NCBI RefSeq assembly: GCF_021538895.1
Contig: NZ_JADDRL010000037.1
Location: 19,987-83,986, forward strand
Reading direction: 5' to 3'
Source: Streptomyces olivochromogenes
GTDB taxonomy: Bacteria > Actinomycetota > Actinomycetes > Streptomycetales > Streptomycetaceae
DNA: 64,000 nt
The position numbers were made by a program, and so were the translations under genes. Below are positions 22,567-33,000 of the stretch, piece by piece. The notes below the pieces were generated by a model. The model was not told the DNA's origin. It made no database searches and worked only from the letters and a program-made list of their open reading frames with translations. The first letter of the stretch is position 1. Each line of letters opens with the position of its first letter.

Positions 22567-23838
22567 TCATCGGGCGTTCTCCGGGGCGCTCCAGTCGGCG
22601 TCGAGAGCCCGATCGTGCTCAGCCCTTCGGGCCTCCGCGCGTTCGGCCTCTCGACGCCGACGCGCCCCTCCGCCCGCCCCGCGGCGCGGGAGATAGACCA
22701 GCGCTTCGGTCCCGACGAAGCGCAGGACGAACGTCGTCACCAGCGCGAGCGCGGTGGCGGACAGCGCCCCCATCCCGAACCGGTCGACGAACAGCGCGAT
22801 CAGCGGGATGCGCAGCACCAGGTCGGCGTTGGCGAGCAGCGCGAACCGGCCGGCGCGGTCCCACCACCGGCGGTGCGCGCGCCGCTCGCGGAACAGCAGG
22901 TGCTCGATGAGCACGAAGTTCCAGACGACGCCGAGCTGGTTGGCGAGGATCTCGGCGGGGACGTAGTGCATCCCGAGGACGGTCAGCGCCCACAGACCGA
23001 CCAGGTTCGGCACGAACCCGGTGGCGCCGATCAGCCCGAAGGCGACCATGCGGGCGACCGGCGAGGCGGTGCGCAGGCCGACCAGGTGGCGCAGGAAGCG
23101 GAAGCCCTCCTGCGCGGTGGACTTGGACTCGCCCGCGAACCGGTCCTGGAAGACGAACGGCACCTCGGCGACCGTGCGCGGCCGGCTCCGGACGGCGAGC
23201 TCAAGGAGGATCTTGTAGCCCAGCGGCTTGAGCACCTCCGCCGTGACCGCGCTGCGCCGGATGGCGAAGAAGCCGCTCATCGGGTCGCTGATGCCGTGCA
23301 GTCTGCGCGGGAAGAGGGACTTGGTCAGCCAGGTCGCCCCGCGTGAGACGGCGACCCGGTAGCTGCCCGCGAGCCCGGCCCGGCTGCCGCCCTTGATGTA
23401 CCGGGAGGCCACGACGAGCCCGGCGCTCGTCCGCTCGCCGGTGGCGACCAGCTCCGGTACCAGGGACGGCGGATGCTGGCAGTCGCCGTCCATCACGACG
23501 ATCCACTGCGAGGTGGCGGCCTTGAGCCCCTCGACGACCGCCCCGCCGAGTCCGCCGACCGCCTCTTCGCGGTGCAGCACGGTGACCGGGAACGGGCAGT
23601 CCTGCGCGGCCTGGCGGATGACCTCGGGGGTGTCGTCGGTGGAGTCGTCCACGAAGACGACCTCGCAGGGCAGCCGGGCGGGCACCGACTCGGTGATCTG
23701 GTGCAGCAACTGCCGGATGTTCGCGGACTCGTTGAACGTCGGGACGACGATGGTGACGGCACCGGGCTCGGCGACCTCCGCGGCCTGTACGGCCGGATCG
23801 CCCAGCTCACCGGGGACGGTGTACTCGTGGCTGCTCAT
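22567..23838 (-). CDS. GT2 glycosyltransferase fused to GtrA domain
   Basis: The 423-residue protein joins a DPM1-like GT2 domain (about residues 30-265: TIVVPTFNESANI, VVFVDDSTDDT, VMDGDCQHPP) to a four-helix GtrA domain (about 285-400: MVAFGLIGATGFVPNLVGLWAL and WNFVLIEHLLF). It thus combines charging of polyprenyl phosphate with a sugar and, probably, its translocation. The ATG at 23838 has GGGAGGCGAGCG just upstream and overlaps the stop of the GT39 gene (ATGA). The neighbouring GT39 enzyme is the natural consumer of such a lipid-linked sugar. Confidence 0.88.
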   Translation of the reverse strand: MSSHEYTVPGELGDPAVQAAEVAEPGAVTIVVPTFNESANIRQLLHQITESVPARLPCEVVFVDDSTDDTPEVIRQAAQDCPFPVTVLHREEAVGGLGGAVVEGLKAATSQWIVVMDGDCQHPPSLVPELVATGERTSAGLVVASRYIKGGSRAGLAGSYRVAVSRGATWLTKSLFPRRLHGISDPMSGFFAIRRSAVTAEVLKPLGYKILLELAVRSRPRTVAEVPFVFQDRFAGESKSTAQEGFRFLRHLVGLRTASPVARMVAFGLIGATGFVPNLVGLWALTVLGMHYVPAEILANQLGVVWNFVLIEHLLFRERRAHRRWWDRAGRFALLANADLVLRIPLIALFVDRFGMGALSATALALVTTFVLRFVGTEALVYLPRRGAGGGARRRREAERAEARRAEHDRALDADWSAPENAR

Positions 23839-25487
23839 CGCTCGCCTCCCACGGCTGCCGTCCGGATCTTCCGGATCTCGATGCGGTCGGGTCCGGTGCC
23901 GAAGGTGGCGACCGGGGTGGAGTGCCGGATCGCGGCCTTGACGTTGGGCAGATCGCGGGCGTCCCGCCGGACGGTCGGCGAGGCGACCACGTAGTCGATG
24001 TCCTTCCAGCCGTGCGGCATGGTCTTCGTCACGGCCGGGTCGAGGTCCGCCTTGTAGAACCAGATGGCGCCGAGTCCGGGCCGGTAGCCGTGGTGCACCA
24101 GGTCCAGCCAGAGGGCGTCGTCGACGAGGACCCGGGTGTCCTTCGGGTCCTCGACCTTGCTGCCGAGCCATGCCGAGGCCTGCCGGTAGGGCTTGTTGGC
24201 GTCCGCGGTGACGGCGGTGCGGTCGCCGTCGTACCAGTGCGGTACGACATAGGCGCCGGCGGCGACGGCGAGGACGGCGGCGAGCGTGTACCGGCCCGCG
24301 GTGACATACCGGTTCTCGTTCTCGGACCGCCGTCTGCGCAGCACGGCGTGGGCGACGGAGGCGGTGCCCCCGGCGAGCACCAGCGCGAGGAAGGGCAGGG
24401 CACCGATGACGTACATGGCGGGCAGGTAGCCGCCTGGCCGCATCGCCACCAGAGCCAGGATCGCCACGGTCAGGGCCGGTCCGGCGAGGGCGCGGGCGGT
24501 GACCGACCAGCGCCAGGTGACCAACAGCAGGAGGGCGCCGGCCAGACCGCCGAGGGGCAGGACGCGGTCGTAGTACAGCCAGGAGTGGAGCACGCCGTAC
24601 GAGCCGGATGACGTGTCGAGGATGAAGCCCGAACCCGGCCTGGACATCTGGTACTTGATGCCGTCCCAGAGTGACACGTGCCCGCTGCCCGGCAGCAGTT
24701 CGCCCTTGAGCAGGGCGAACAGCGGGTACGAGAAGCCGGCCAGGGTGCAGGCGGTGATGGCTCCGGTGAGCGCGAACTTGCGAGTGTCACGGTGGCTGTG
24801 GCGCCACATGGTGAGCAGCAGGGCGGGCAGGACGACGAGCATCGTCTCCTTGGTGAGCACGCCCGCGGCGGCGGCCAGGCCCGCGCCGAAGTGGTGCCAG
24901 AGGTGACGGCTGGGCGAGGCGGCGAGGCAGAACGCGAACAGCAGCCACATCACGGCGATGTTGTCGAGGAAGATCTCGCGCTGGAGCACGACGGCCAGCG
25001 GCGAGAGCCCGAAGAGCGCCATGCCGAGCCCGGCGGCCCAGCGGGGCAGGGACAGCCGGCGGCCGAGGACGTAGACGAGGACTGCGCTGATGCCGCTGAT
25101 CACGAGCATCGCGACGCGCATGCTGCCGACGGTCATCGCGCCGGGGCTGACCGCGGACGGGATCCAGGTGAGCAGCGCTATCTGGATCCAGCCGAGCGGT
25201 GGGTGGTCGTACCAGTAGGTGTAGTGGGCCAGGCCCTTGCCCTGCTGTACGGCCCAGGCCTGGGCGAGGTAGGTGCCCTCGTCGTCGCTGAGGGTCGGGT
25301 AGTCGGCGATGTTCCAGCCCTGGACGACGAGGATCGCCACCAGGAGCACACCGCACAGGAGCAGGTCGGAACGGGAGGAGCGGAGCCGGGCCGGCGGCGT
25401 CGTTCGACCGGTCGAACGCTCCGTGGGTACAGGTCGGCGCTGCGCGGGGACCTTCGGAGTGGTCACCGCGGGAAGGGTGGAGGTCAC
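23835..25487 (-). CDS. GT39/ArnT-like polytopic glycosyltransferase
   Basis: The 550-residue protein has about ten to twelve hydrophobic segments and family-39 motifs: acidic pair in the first loop (LSDDEGTYLAQAW), the WYDHPPLGW segment typical of PMT/ArnT enzymes, LQREIFLDN, and a C-terminal soluble domain of about 120 residues. It likely transfers a sugar from polyprenyl phosphate to an extracytoplasmic acceptor. The GTG at 25487 overlaps the stop of the upstream GT2 gene (GTGA) and its stop overlaps the start of the next gene, so translation is coupled across the operon. Confidence 0.85.
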   Translation of the reverse strand: MTSTLPAVTTPKVPAQRRPVPTERSTGRTTPPARLRSSRSDLLLCGVLLVAILVVQGWNIADYPTLSDDEGTYLAQAWAVQQGKGLAHYTYWYDHPPLGWIQIALLTWIPSAVSPGAMTVGSMRVAMLVISGISAVLVYVLGRRLSLPRWAAGLGMALFGLSPLAVVLQREIFLDNIAVMWLLFAFCLAASPSRHLWHHFGAGLAAAAGVLTKETMLVVLPALLLTMWRHSHRDTRKFALTGAITACTLAGFSYPLFALLKGELLPGSGHVSLWDGIKYQMSRPGSGFILDTSSGSYGVLHSWLYYDRVLPLGGLAGALLLLVTWRWSVTARALAGPALTVAILALVAMRPGGYLPAMYVIGALPFLALVLAGGTASVAHAVLRRRRSENENRYVTAGRYTLAAVLAVAAGAYVVPHWYDGDRTAVTADANKPYRQASAWLGSKVEDPKDTRVLVDDALWLDLVHHGYRPGLGAIWFYKADLDPAVTKTMPHGWKDIDYVVASPTVRRDARDLPNVKAAIRHSTPVATFGTGPDRIEIRKIRTAAVGGER

Positions 25488-26791
25488 GCAGGAACGTCCT
25501 CTCGGATCGTCTCGGCCGCGGAGAGGTGCGCGCCGACGTGGGTGGTCAACTCCCAGTCGTTACGGCCGCGCTGCTCACGCCATACGGCGCGGATCGCGGC
25601 CCCTGCGAGCAGGACCTGGTAGAACGGGCCGCCCACGACGAGCTTCACGTAGTGGACGAGGCGGACACGGAGTCCGTACTGCTTGCCGAAGTCGTGCAGC
25701 CCGACCACCTCGAAGACGAAGGTGACGGCGGCGGTGACCAGCGGCAGGAAGGTCAGGAAGGCGACCCCGACGGGGACGTCCAGGAAGAGCGCCACGGCGG
25801 CGTTGAGCGGGATGACGACTCCGGAGAAGGCCTGCAGGAACGGCGTCATCAGGGTGTAGCGGGCGAGCAACCGCTGCCCGAAGCCCGGGAGTTGCTTCCA
25901 GTCCTTCTTCCGGTAGACCTGCAGGAAGCCCTGGTTCCAGCGGGTGCGCTGCTTGAGCAGCGACATCAGCGAGCCGGGGGTCTCCTCGCGGGTGACCATC
26001 TCGGAGTCGTAGGCGACGACGACCTTCTTGCCGACGCTGGACAGGCGGACCCCCAGGTCGCAGTCCTCGGCGAGGCAGTTGGGGTCCCAGCCGTCCGCTT
26101 CCCTGAGCACGTCCGTGCGGACGAAGACGGTGTTGCCGCCGAGCGGGATGAACCCCTTCTGCGCGTGCAGGTGGAGCCGGGAGCGGAACCAGAAGAAGTA
26201 CTCCAGGCAGTTGCGCAGGCTGTACCAGCTGGAGTGGAAGTTGATGAGCTGCACGCCGCCCTGGACGACGTCCGCGGCGGTGGTGCGGAAGGCGTGGTCG
26301 ACGTGGGCGAGGAGCTCCGGGTGGACCTGGTCCTCGGCGTCGAAGACCCCTACGACGTCGCCGCGGCAGTGCGGCAGCGCCGTGTTCATGGCCTTCGGCT
26401 TGTTCTTCTTCTCGTGGGTGTCGACGACGACCCGGACCCGCGGGTCGCGTGCGGCTGCCCGCTCGGCCACCGCCGTGGTCTCGGGGTCGTCGTGCCCCAC
26501 GATCACGATGATCTCGAAGTCGGTGTGTGTGGACTCCAGCAGCCGCTGGATGGTGTGGTCGAGCACGGCCTGTTCGTGGCGCGCCGGCAGCAACAGCGAG
26601 AACGAGACATGCTCGTCCCCGTCCGGTCTGCTGAACCGGGTGGAGGCGAGCACCTCGGGCGTGCGCCACGCGTGCATCTGCCACCACAAAGTGAAGGCAG
26701 CCATCCAGAACAGAGCCAGTGAAACGGCAGCGATGAAGACGGACGTCAGCACAAAAGATCCCCCCAGATCCCAAATCCCCCGGCGCGACAT
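25484..26791 (-). CDS. Processive GT2 glycan synthase (cellulose/chitin-synthase-like)
   Basis: The 435-residue membrane protein has one N-terminal helix (about residues 12-35), a GT2 domain and three or more C-terminal helices. It carries the signatures of processive beta-glycosyltransferases: FDAEDQ (DxD equivalent), CLAEDCDLG (catalytic base) and KQRTRWNQGF (the Q-x-x-R-W polymer-binding motif). It would extrude a beta-linked polysaccharide. It is the first gene of the operon that ends with the copper oxidase. CslA of Streptomyces is longer; this is closer in size to hyaluronan/NodC-type synthases. Start ATG 26791. The promoter lies within 26792-26941. Confidence 0.88.
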   Translation of the reverse strand: MSRRGIWDLGGSFVLTSVFIAAVSLALFWMAAFTLWWQMHAWRTPEVLASTRFSRPDGDEHVSFSLLLPARHEQAVLDHTIQRLLESTHTDFEIIVIVGHDDPETTAVAERAAARDPRVRVVVDTHEKKNKPKAMNTALPHCRGDVVGVFDAEDQVHPELLAHVDHAFRTTAADVVQGGVQLINFHSSWYSLRNCLEYFFWFRSRLHLHAQKGFIPLGGNTVFVRTDVLREADGWDPNCLAEDCDLGVRLSSVGKKVVVAYDSEMVTREETPGSLMSLLKQRTRWNQGFLQVYRKKDWKQLPGFGQRLLARYTLMTPFLQAFSGVVIPLNAAVALFLDVPVGVAFLTFLPLVTAAVTFVFEVVGLHDFGKQYGLRVRLVHYVKLVVGGPFYQVLLAGAAIRAVWREQRGRNDWELTTHVGAHLSAAETIREDVPA

Positions 26792-26941
26792 GGCACCCCA
26801 CCCGTCGCGTCAGGGAGAGATTATGAGTGATCTGTGAAGCGCGCACACCTTTTCAGTGAAGAGCGTGTTTCACCACAATGCGCGTCCTCGATGAGCAATT
26901 CGAACGCTAGTAACGTTTGGGGCAGTTGGTTCGATGCCCTT

Positions 26942-28969
26942 TCAGCTGTTCAACGCGGCGCGCAGGCGCTCCGGGTCGGTCGTCGGGGCGTCGCAGGCGA
27001 AGTTCCGGCAGACGTACGCGGCCGGCTCGCCGTCGATTAGCGGCCGGTCGGCGAGGAGGGGGAATTCATCGCTTCCCGGCACTCCGAACGCGATCACCGC
27101 GCCGGGTGCGGTACCCAGAAGTGCCGTACGGCGCAAGGTTTTTGAGGCCTCGTCACCGAACTCCGGTACCACGACGGCGACTTCGCGGGGACCGTCGAGC
27201 AGGGCCTCGGCGACGGCGAGCCCCCAGCCGATGAACCGCGGCACGCGTGGCCCGAGCGCCTTGACGACGCCAAGAGCCTTTTCGGCCGCGTTGCGATGGG
27301 GTGCGGAGCCGGTGTGGGCGGCGTAGCCCAGCAGGGCGCCCGCGGCGGCGGTCCAGCCGGAGGGGGTGGCGTTGTCGGTGGGGTCCTGCGGGCGGCGGAT
27401 GAGCCGTTCGGCGTCGGCGGCGGTGTCGTAGAGGGCGCCGCTGCCGGGGTCGGTGAAGCGGGCGAGCACATGGCCGAGGAGCAGCCCGGCGAATTCCAGC
27501 CAGACGCCCTCGCCGGTCACGGAGGCGAGCGCGAGGAAGCCCTCGGCGACGTCGGCGTAGTCCTCCAGCACACCGGAGTTGGCACCGACCCGGCCGTCCT
27601 TGCTGGTGCGGGCCAGCTGTGCGTGCTCGTCCAGGTGCAGTCGTACGAGGAGATCGGCGGCGCCGACCGCGGCCTCGACCAGGTCGGGGCGGTCGAAGTA
27701 GGCGCCGGTCTCGGCCAGCGCGGCGATGGCGAGCCCGTTCCAGGCAGCGACGATCTTGTCGTCGCGGCCCGGGGCGGGGCGCTCCTGACGCGCGCGCAGC
27801 AGCCGTTCCCGGACGGACGTGACCTTCTCGGCGTCGAACACGCCCTCGTCCTGCGGGAGCTGGAGGACGGACTGGCCGTTCTCGAAGGTGCCCTCCGCCG
27901 TCACCCCGAAGTGCTGGGCGGCGAGTTCGGCGTCGTCGCCGAGGACCTCGGCGAGTTGTTCGGGCGTCCACGCGTAGTACGCCCCCTCGACGTGCCGTCC
28001 GGTGCCGTCGTCGCTGTCGGCGTCCAGCGCGGAGGCGAACCCGCCCTCGGCGGTGCGCAGTTCGCGGACCATGAAGTCGGCGGTCTCCAGGGCGACGCGG
28101 CGGGCGAGCTCGGAGCCGGTGGAGCGCCACAGGTGGGCGTAGACACGGCAGAGCAGGGCGTTGTCGTAGAGCATCTTCTCGAAGTGCGGCACCACCCAGT
28201 CGCGGTCGACGGAGTAGCGGGCGAAGCCGCCGCCGAGCTGGTCGTAGATGCCACCGCGGGCCATGCGCTCGCAGGTGTCCCGGGCCATCTGGAGGGCGCC
28301 CTCGGCGCCGGTGCGGGCATGGTGCCGCAGCAGGAACTCGATCACCATGGACGGCGGGAACTTCGGCGCCCCGCCGAAGCCGCCGCGCTGCGGGTCGTAC
28401 TCGCGGGTGAGTCCGAGCAGGGCCTGGGCGAGCTCCTGTTCGCCGGGAAGGTGCTCGGTCCCGTAGTCGAGCTCCCGCCCGGCCAGATCGCGCACGATCT
28501 TCCCGGCGACCTCGGTCACTTCCTCGCGCCGCTCGCTCCAGGCCTGCCGCACGCCCTCCAGCACCTGCCGGAAGGCGGGCATCCCGTGCCGGGGTGCGGG
28601 CGGGAAGTAGGTGCCGAAGTAGAAGGGCTCGGCGTCCGGGGTGAGGAACACGGTCATGGGCCAGCCGCCCTGACCGGTGGCCGCCTGGACGGCCTCCATG
28701 TAGACGGCGTCGACGTCGGGGCGTTCCTCGCGGTCGACCTTGACGCTGACGAAGTGTTCGTTGAGGAAGTCGGCGGTGACCCGGTCCTCGAAGGACTCGT
28801 GGGCCATCACGTGGCACCAGTGGCAGCTGCTGTATCCGACGCTCAGCAGAACGGGCTTGTTCGCCTTGCGGGCCTCGTCGAAGGCCTCGGCCGACCAGGG
28901 CCACCAGTCGACGGGGTTGTCGGCGTGCTGGAGAAGGTACGGGGACGTCTCATGGGCCAGTCGGTTCAC
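26942..28969 (-). CDS. Thioredoxin-domain protein of the YyaL/SSP411 family
   Basis: The 675-residue protein has an N-terminal DUF255 thioredoxin-like domain (opening with RLAHETSPYLLQHADNPVDW, then the GYSSCHWCHVM CxxC active site and VDREERPDVD) and a large alpha/alpha-toroid domain resembling N-acylglucosamine epimerases. The family is widely conserved but its reaction is unproven. The GTG at 28969 follows GGGAGAG and lies 20 bases inside the 3' end of the HTH regulator gene, so the two are one transcription unit. Confidence 0.88.
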   Translation of the reverse strand: MNRLAHETSPYLLQHADNPVDWWPWSAEAFDEARKANKPVLLSVGYSSCHWCHVMAHESFEDRVTADFLNEHFVSVKVDREERPDVDAVYMEAVQAATGQGGWPMTVFLTPDAEPFYFGTYFPPAPRHGMPAFRQVLEGVRQAWSERREEVTEVAGKIVRDLAGRELDYGTEHLPGEQELAQALLGLTREYDPQRGGFGGAPKFPPSMVIEFLLRHHARTGAEGALQMARDTCERMARGGIYDQLGGGFARYSVDRDWVVPHFEKMLYDNALLCRVYAHLWRSTGSELARRVALETADFMVRELRTAEGGFASALDADSDDGTGRHVEGAYYAWTPEQLAEVLGDDAELAAQHFGVTAEGTFENGQSVLQLPQDEGVFDAEKVTSVRERLLRARQERPAPGRDDKIVAAWNGLAIAALAETGAYFDRPDLVEAAVGAADLLVRLHLDEHAQLARTSKDGRVGANSGVLEDYADVAEGFLALASVTGEGVWLEFAGLLLGHVLARFTDPGSGALYDTAADAERLIRRPQDPTDNATPSGWTAAAGALLGYAAHTGSAPHRNAAEKALGVVKALGPRVPRFIGWGLAVAEALLDGPREVAVVVPEFGDEASKTLRRTALLGTAPGAVIAFGVPGSDEFPLLADRPLIDGEPAAYVCRNFACDAPTTDPERLRAALNS

Positions 28970-29528
28970 CGTTCCACTCTCCCACGGCCTCGGGGGCGGC
29001 GTAGAAGCGCAGACTCATGTGGCGCGCCCCCTCCGGGGCGTCCTGCGGGGCGTGGCCGTACCGGTCGAGCAGGGCCTGGTAGGCGCGCACGAACTCGTGC
29101 AGGTCGTCCTTGGTCATCCAGGTGCCGGTGCGCTGCACCTGGGCCCAGCCCTCGGGGCCCCGGTACTGCTGGTAGGCGTGGCGGAACAGCCTGGTGTCCA
29201 CCTCGATCTTGAGCAGGGCGAAGTGTTCCGCGGCCGCGTACTCCTCGGGGGCCATCGTGGCCGGGTCGGGCGCCGTGTGGCTGAAGGGCAGGGAGCGCCA
29301 CCAGCGCTCGCGGCCCCCGGACTTCTCCGGGATCTCCTCGATGAGCCGCTGCTCGGCGAGTTTGCGCAGGTGGTAGCTGGTGGTGCCGGAGCTTTCGCCG
29401 AGTTCGCGAGCGAGCACGGTGGAGTTCGCCTCGCCGTGCCGGCCGAGGTAGTCGAGGATCCGCCGGCGCAGCGGGTTGCCGAGGGACTTGTAGAGGGCGG
29501 TGCGCTCGGCGCTGGTCAGCTCGCTCAT
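28950..29528 (-). CDS. ArsR-like winged-helix regulator
   Basis: The 192-residue protein has an N-terminal winged helix (YKSLGNPLRRRILDYL, then SGTTSYHLRKLAEQRLIEEI) and a C-terminal part of about 100 residues without a recognised fold. No metal-binding cysteines of classical ArsR sensors are present. It overlaps the YyaL gene by 20 bases. The small membrane protein gene is divergent, and the 91-base gap holds two palindromes that could be its operators. Confidence 0.85.
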   Translation of the reverse strand: MSELTSAERTALYKSLGNPLRRRILDYLGRHGEANSTVLARELGESSGTTSYHLRKLAEQRLIEEIPEKSGGRERWWRSLPFSHTAPDPATMAPEEYAAAEHFALLKIEVDTRLFRHAYQQYRGPEGWAQVQRTGTWMTKDDLHEFVRAYQALLDRYGHAPQDAPEGARHMSLRFYAAPEAVGEWNGEPTGP

Positions 29529-29569
29529 GCCGCCAACGGTATCCCGCCGTTCTCCTACCCCAGAAGGAT

Positions 29570-29603
29570 TTCTGCAGAATTTTCTTTGCAGAGCTTTCTC
29601 TGC
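29570..29603. promoter_or_regulatory. Two palindromes in the HTH-regulator/membrane-protein divergent region
   Basis: TTCTGCAGAA (29570-29579) is a perfect palindrome; GCAGAG-cttt-CTCTGC (29588-29603) is a second perfect inverted repeat sharing the CTGCAGA core. Both sit in the short divergent region in which both promoters must lie, which is the expected place for autoregulation by the winged-helix protein. Confidence 0.5.
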
Positions 29604-29619
29604 GGTCTACCGTGGAGGC

Positions 29620-30018
29620 ATGCGAACGAACTGGACTCTGATCCTGCTCGGCGCCGCTGCAGTATTACTCGTGCCGTGGATGGTCATGCTCGGCCTGACC
29701 CTCCCGGCGAACGCGGAGGTCCGGCACTGGTCCCTGGCCTGGATAGGCCTGGACGTGCTGATGGCCACGGGCTGCGCCACCACGGCACTGCTCGGCCTGC
29801 GCAGGGACTCCCGGTCCCGGCTGACGGCCTCCGCGACCGCCTCGGTCGCGGTGCTCGACGCCTGGTTCGACCTCACCACGGCGGCATCGGGCTCGGCCCT
29901 GCTGCAGGCCGCGGGCAGCGCGGTCGCGGAGGCCGCGCTCGCCGGGCTCTGCGTGTTCCTGGCCCTTCGTGATCGTCGCCCCTCTCGCGTCGGCGCCTCC
30001 CCCGAAGGACACTCATAG
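29620..30018 (+). CDS. Small four-helix membrane protein
   Basis: This 132-residue protein is almost entirely four hydrophobic helices (about residues 5-26, 38-60, 66-88, 92-116) with a short hydrophilic tail. No family was recognised. The ATG at 29620 is preceded by GGAGG at unusually short distance (one base), so the start is a little uncertain. It is divergent from the HTH regulator and could be its target. Confidence 0.7.
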   Translation: MRTNWTLILLGAAAVLLVPWMVMLGLTLPANAEVRHWSLAWIGLDVLMATGCATTALLGLRRDSRSRLTASATASVAVLDAWFDLTTAASGSALLQAAGSAVAEAALAGLCVFLALRDRRPSRVGASPEGHS

Positions 30019-30050
30019 GCAAAGGAGTTGTCGCAGGAGGGGGACGGGAC

Positions 30051-33000
30051 ATGCGGGACGGCCATCAGACGGAGGCCGAGCGGCTGGTGGTGCGGGCCGT
30101 CGAGGAGGAGGTACGGCGCTCGGGCGGGCGCGTGGACGGCCAGGTGCTGCTGACCCGCGCGCGCGGCTCACTGGACGCCATGGCACAGACGGCGGCCGAG
30201 GAGTACGCGGCCTACACCCGCGCCCTCGACGAGACGGAGGCCGGCCGGCTCACCTTCGCCCAGCGGTATGCGCGCGAGGGCGCCGGAACTCCCCTTCTGG
30301 TGGCGGCAGTCGCGGCGGTCGCCGCCGCCGTCGCCGACCTCTGCCTGGGCACCGGCACGGGCACGGCGCTCGGCGCGGGCGCGGCCGTCGGCGTCGTCGC
30401 CGCGACCGCCACGGTCGTCAAGGTGGCCGGTTCCCATCTGCCCGCCGCCCATCACCGCGCCGGCGCGGCCGGACAGCCGGGCGGCCCCGAGCAGTTGCGC
30501 CTGCAGTGGCTGACGGCGCTGGAGGTGCGCGGCATCCGCCCCTTCCTCGACCAGCAGCGGGTACTCAGCGCCTCCACCGGCCCGCAGAAGACCGGCCCCC
30601 GGCTGCGCGGCGCCGACAAGAGCGCGGCGGCCCGCCGGCGCACGGTGCTGGAGCAGTCGTTCGCCCAACTCCCGCGGCCCGACGGACCGTTCGCGGGACG
30701 CAGGCAGGAGCTGGCGCGGATCCGGCAGTGGGCGCAGGCCGCCCGCGCGACCACGCAGACGCGGCCCACCGTGGTCGTCCTGCACGGTTCGCCCGGCTCC
30801 GGCCGCACCACCCTCGCCCTCCACGCCGCACACGACCTCAAGGACCACTTCCGCGCCGCGGTCGTCGTCGACCTGCGCGGCGGCAGCCGCGAGGAGCCGC
30901 CGCTGACCACCCGGGACGCGCTGCTGCACCTGCTCAACCGGTTCGGCGCGCCCCGCGAACAGCTCCTGTTCCGCGAGCGCTCCTCCCCCGACCAGCAGGT
31001 CAAGCGCCTGAGCGAGCTGTACCACCAGCATCTGACGGGCCTTCCGGTGACGATCGTGCTGGACGACGCCCACGACCCCGAGCAGATCCGCGCGCTGGTC
31101 CCCGAGCGCTCCGACAGCCTGGTCCTGGTCACCGCCCGGGACGCGCTCGACCTGCCGGCGGACCTCCCGGCCTGGGTGCACCACCTCCCGGTCGAGGCCC
31201 TGGACGCGGCGGGCGCGGAGGAACTGCTGGGCGCGGCCGCCGAGGACGTCTCGGGACCGTACGACGCCGAATCGGCCGACCGGGTCCGGGAGTTGTGCGG
31301 CGGACTGCCGCTGACGCTGCGCGTCGCGGGCTCCTCGCTCGGCCCGCGCTCACCGCGCACCCTGGCCACGGACCTGGCCGCGTACGGCCCGATGGACCCG
31401 GTCGAGCGCGTCCTCCGGCTGCGCTACTCCGACCAGCCGGAGCCGGCGCGCCGACTGCTCCGGCGGATCGCCCTCGTCGGCCGGGCCTCGCTCGGCACGG
31501 CGGCGGCCGCGGCCGTCCTCGCCACGGACGAGGCGGAGGCGAGCCGCCACCTAACGGCCCTCGCGCGGGCCGGCCTGATCGACCACGTCCGCGGCAGCCG
31601 CTACCGGCTGCACGACCTGGTCCGCGCCTTCGCCCAGGCCCGGCTCCTGGACGAGGAGGAGCCCGCCGAGCGCACGGCGGCGCAGGAGCGCCTGATCGTG
31701 AACTACGCCGAGCTGGCCGACTCCGTGCTCCGCCTGGTGGACGGCAACATGTCGACCCGCTCGGACCGCTTCGGCCCGCACGGCTTCACCTCCCTGGACG
31801 AGGCGCTGCGCTGGCTGGACGACGAGTCCAGCTTCATCACGGCGGCCCTGCGCCACGCGGAGGGCGTCGACCAGGCGGCCGTACTGAACCTGCTGGGCGC
31901 GCTGTGCGACTACTGCCTGCTGCGCGGCGACCTCTACCGCCTGGGCGAGATCAGCGAGCTGGCGCAGGCGGTCGACCAGGGCCTGCTGGTCCGTTCCGTG
32001 CAGTGGCGCACCGGTATCGCGGCCCGCCAGCTGGGCGAGCTGGACAAGGCCCGCACCACCCTGGCCTCGGTGGTCGACCTCTACCTGGAGGCGCACCACG
32101 ACGCCGGCGCCGCGCGCGCCCTGTGCTCCCTCGGCATCACGCTGCACCACCAGGGCAACCTCACGGAGGCGGCGGCGAAGCTCCAGGAGGCCCTGGACCT
32201 GCAGCAGGCGCCCGAGCTGGCGACGGACCGCGCCTGGACGATGCACGCGCTGGCCGCCGTCCAGCGCGACCGCGCCCGCCTGCCCGAGGCCCTGGACCTG
32301 CTCACCCGCTCCCTCGTCCTGCACCGCGAGGGCGGCTCCGTGCACGGCGAGGCCTGGGCGCACTACCAGCTCGGCCAGCTGGCGCTGCGGATGGGGGACG
32401 TACCGCGCGCGGACACGGAACTGCGGGCCGCCCTCGAACGGTACGGCCGTACCCGTGACGCCCGCGGCGAGGCCTGGGCGCTGACCCAGCTGGCCCGGGC
32501 CCGGCTGGTGGCGGGCGACCCGTCACCGGCGGTGGACGGGCTGCGACAGGCGGCCGGCCTGCACCGGGACAACGAGGACGCCCGGGGCGAGGCCTGGTCG
32601 CTCTACTACCTCGGCCAGGCCCTGGAGGAGACCGGCAACCTGGATCTGTCGGTCCGCGAGCTGGAACGTTCCCGCACGATGTTCTCCCGGATGCGCGACG
32701 TGTACGGCCTGGCCTGCGCCCGGCACCACTCGGCCCGCGTCACCCGGGACCTGCGCGCGGCCCAGACCGGCTCGCTGCGCAACTCCGGTTTCGCCCGGCA
32801 GCTGCTCGTCGACGCCCGTGCCGACTTCCAGCGCATGGGCGTCGCCCACGGCGAGGCCTGGACCTGCCTGGAGCTGGCCGTCGTGGACGCGGGCAACACC
32901 CGGGCCGGGCAGGCGCTCGCCCTGTGCGACGAGGCCATCGCCCTGTTCACCTCGTACGGCGACCTGCGCGGCGCCGACTGGGCCCGCTTCCTGCGCTGCA

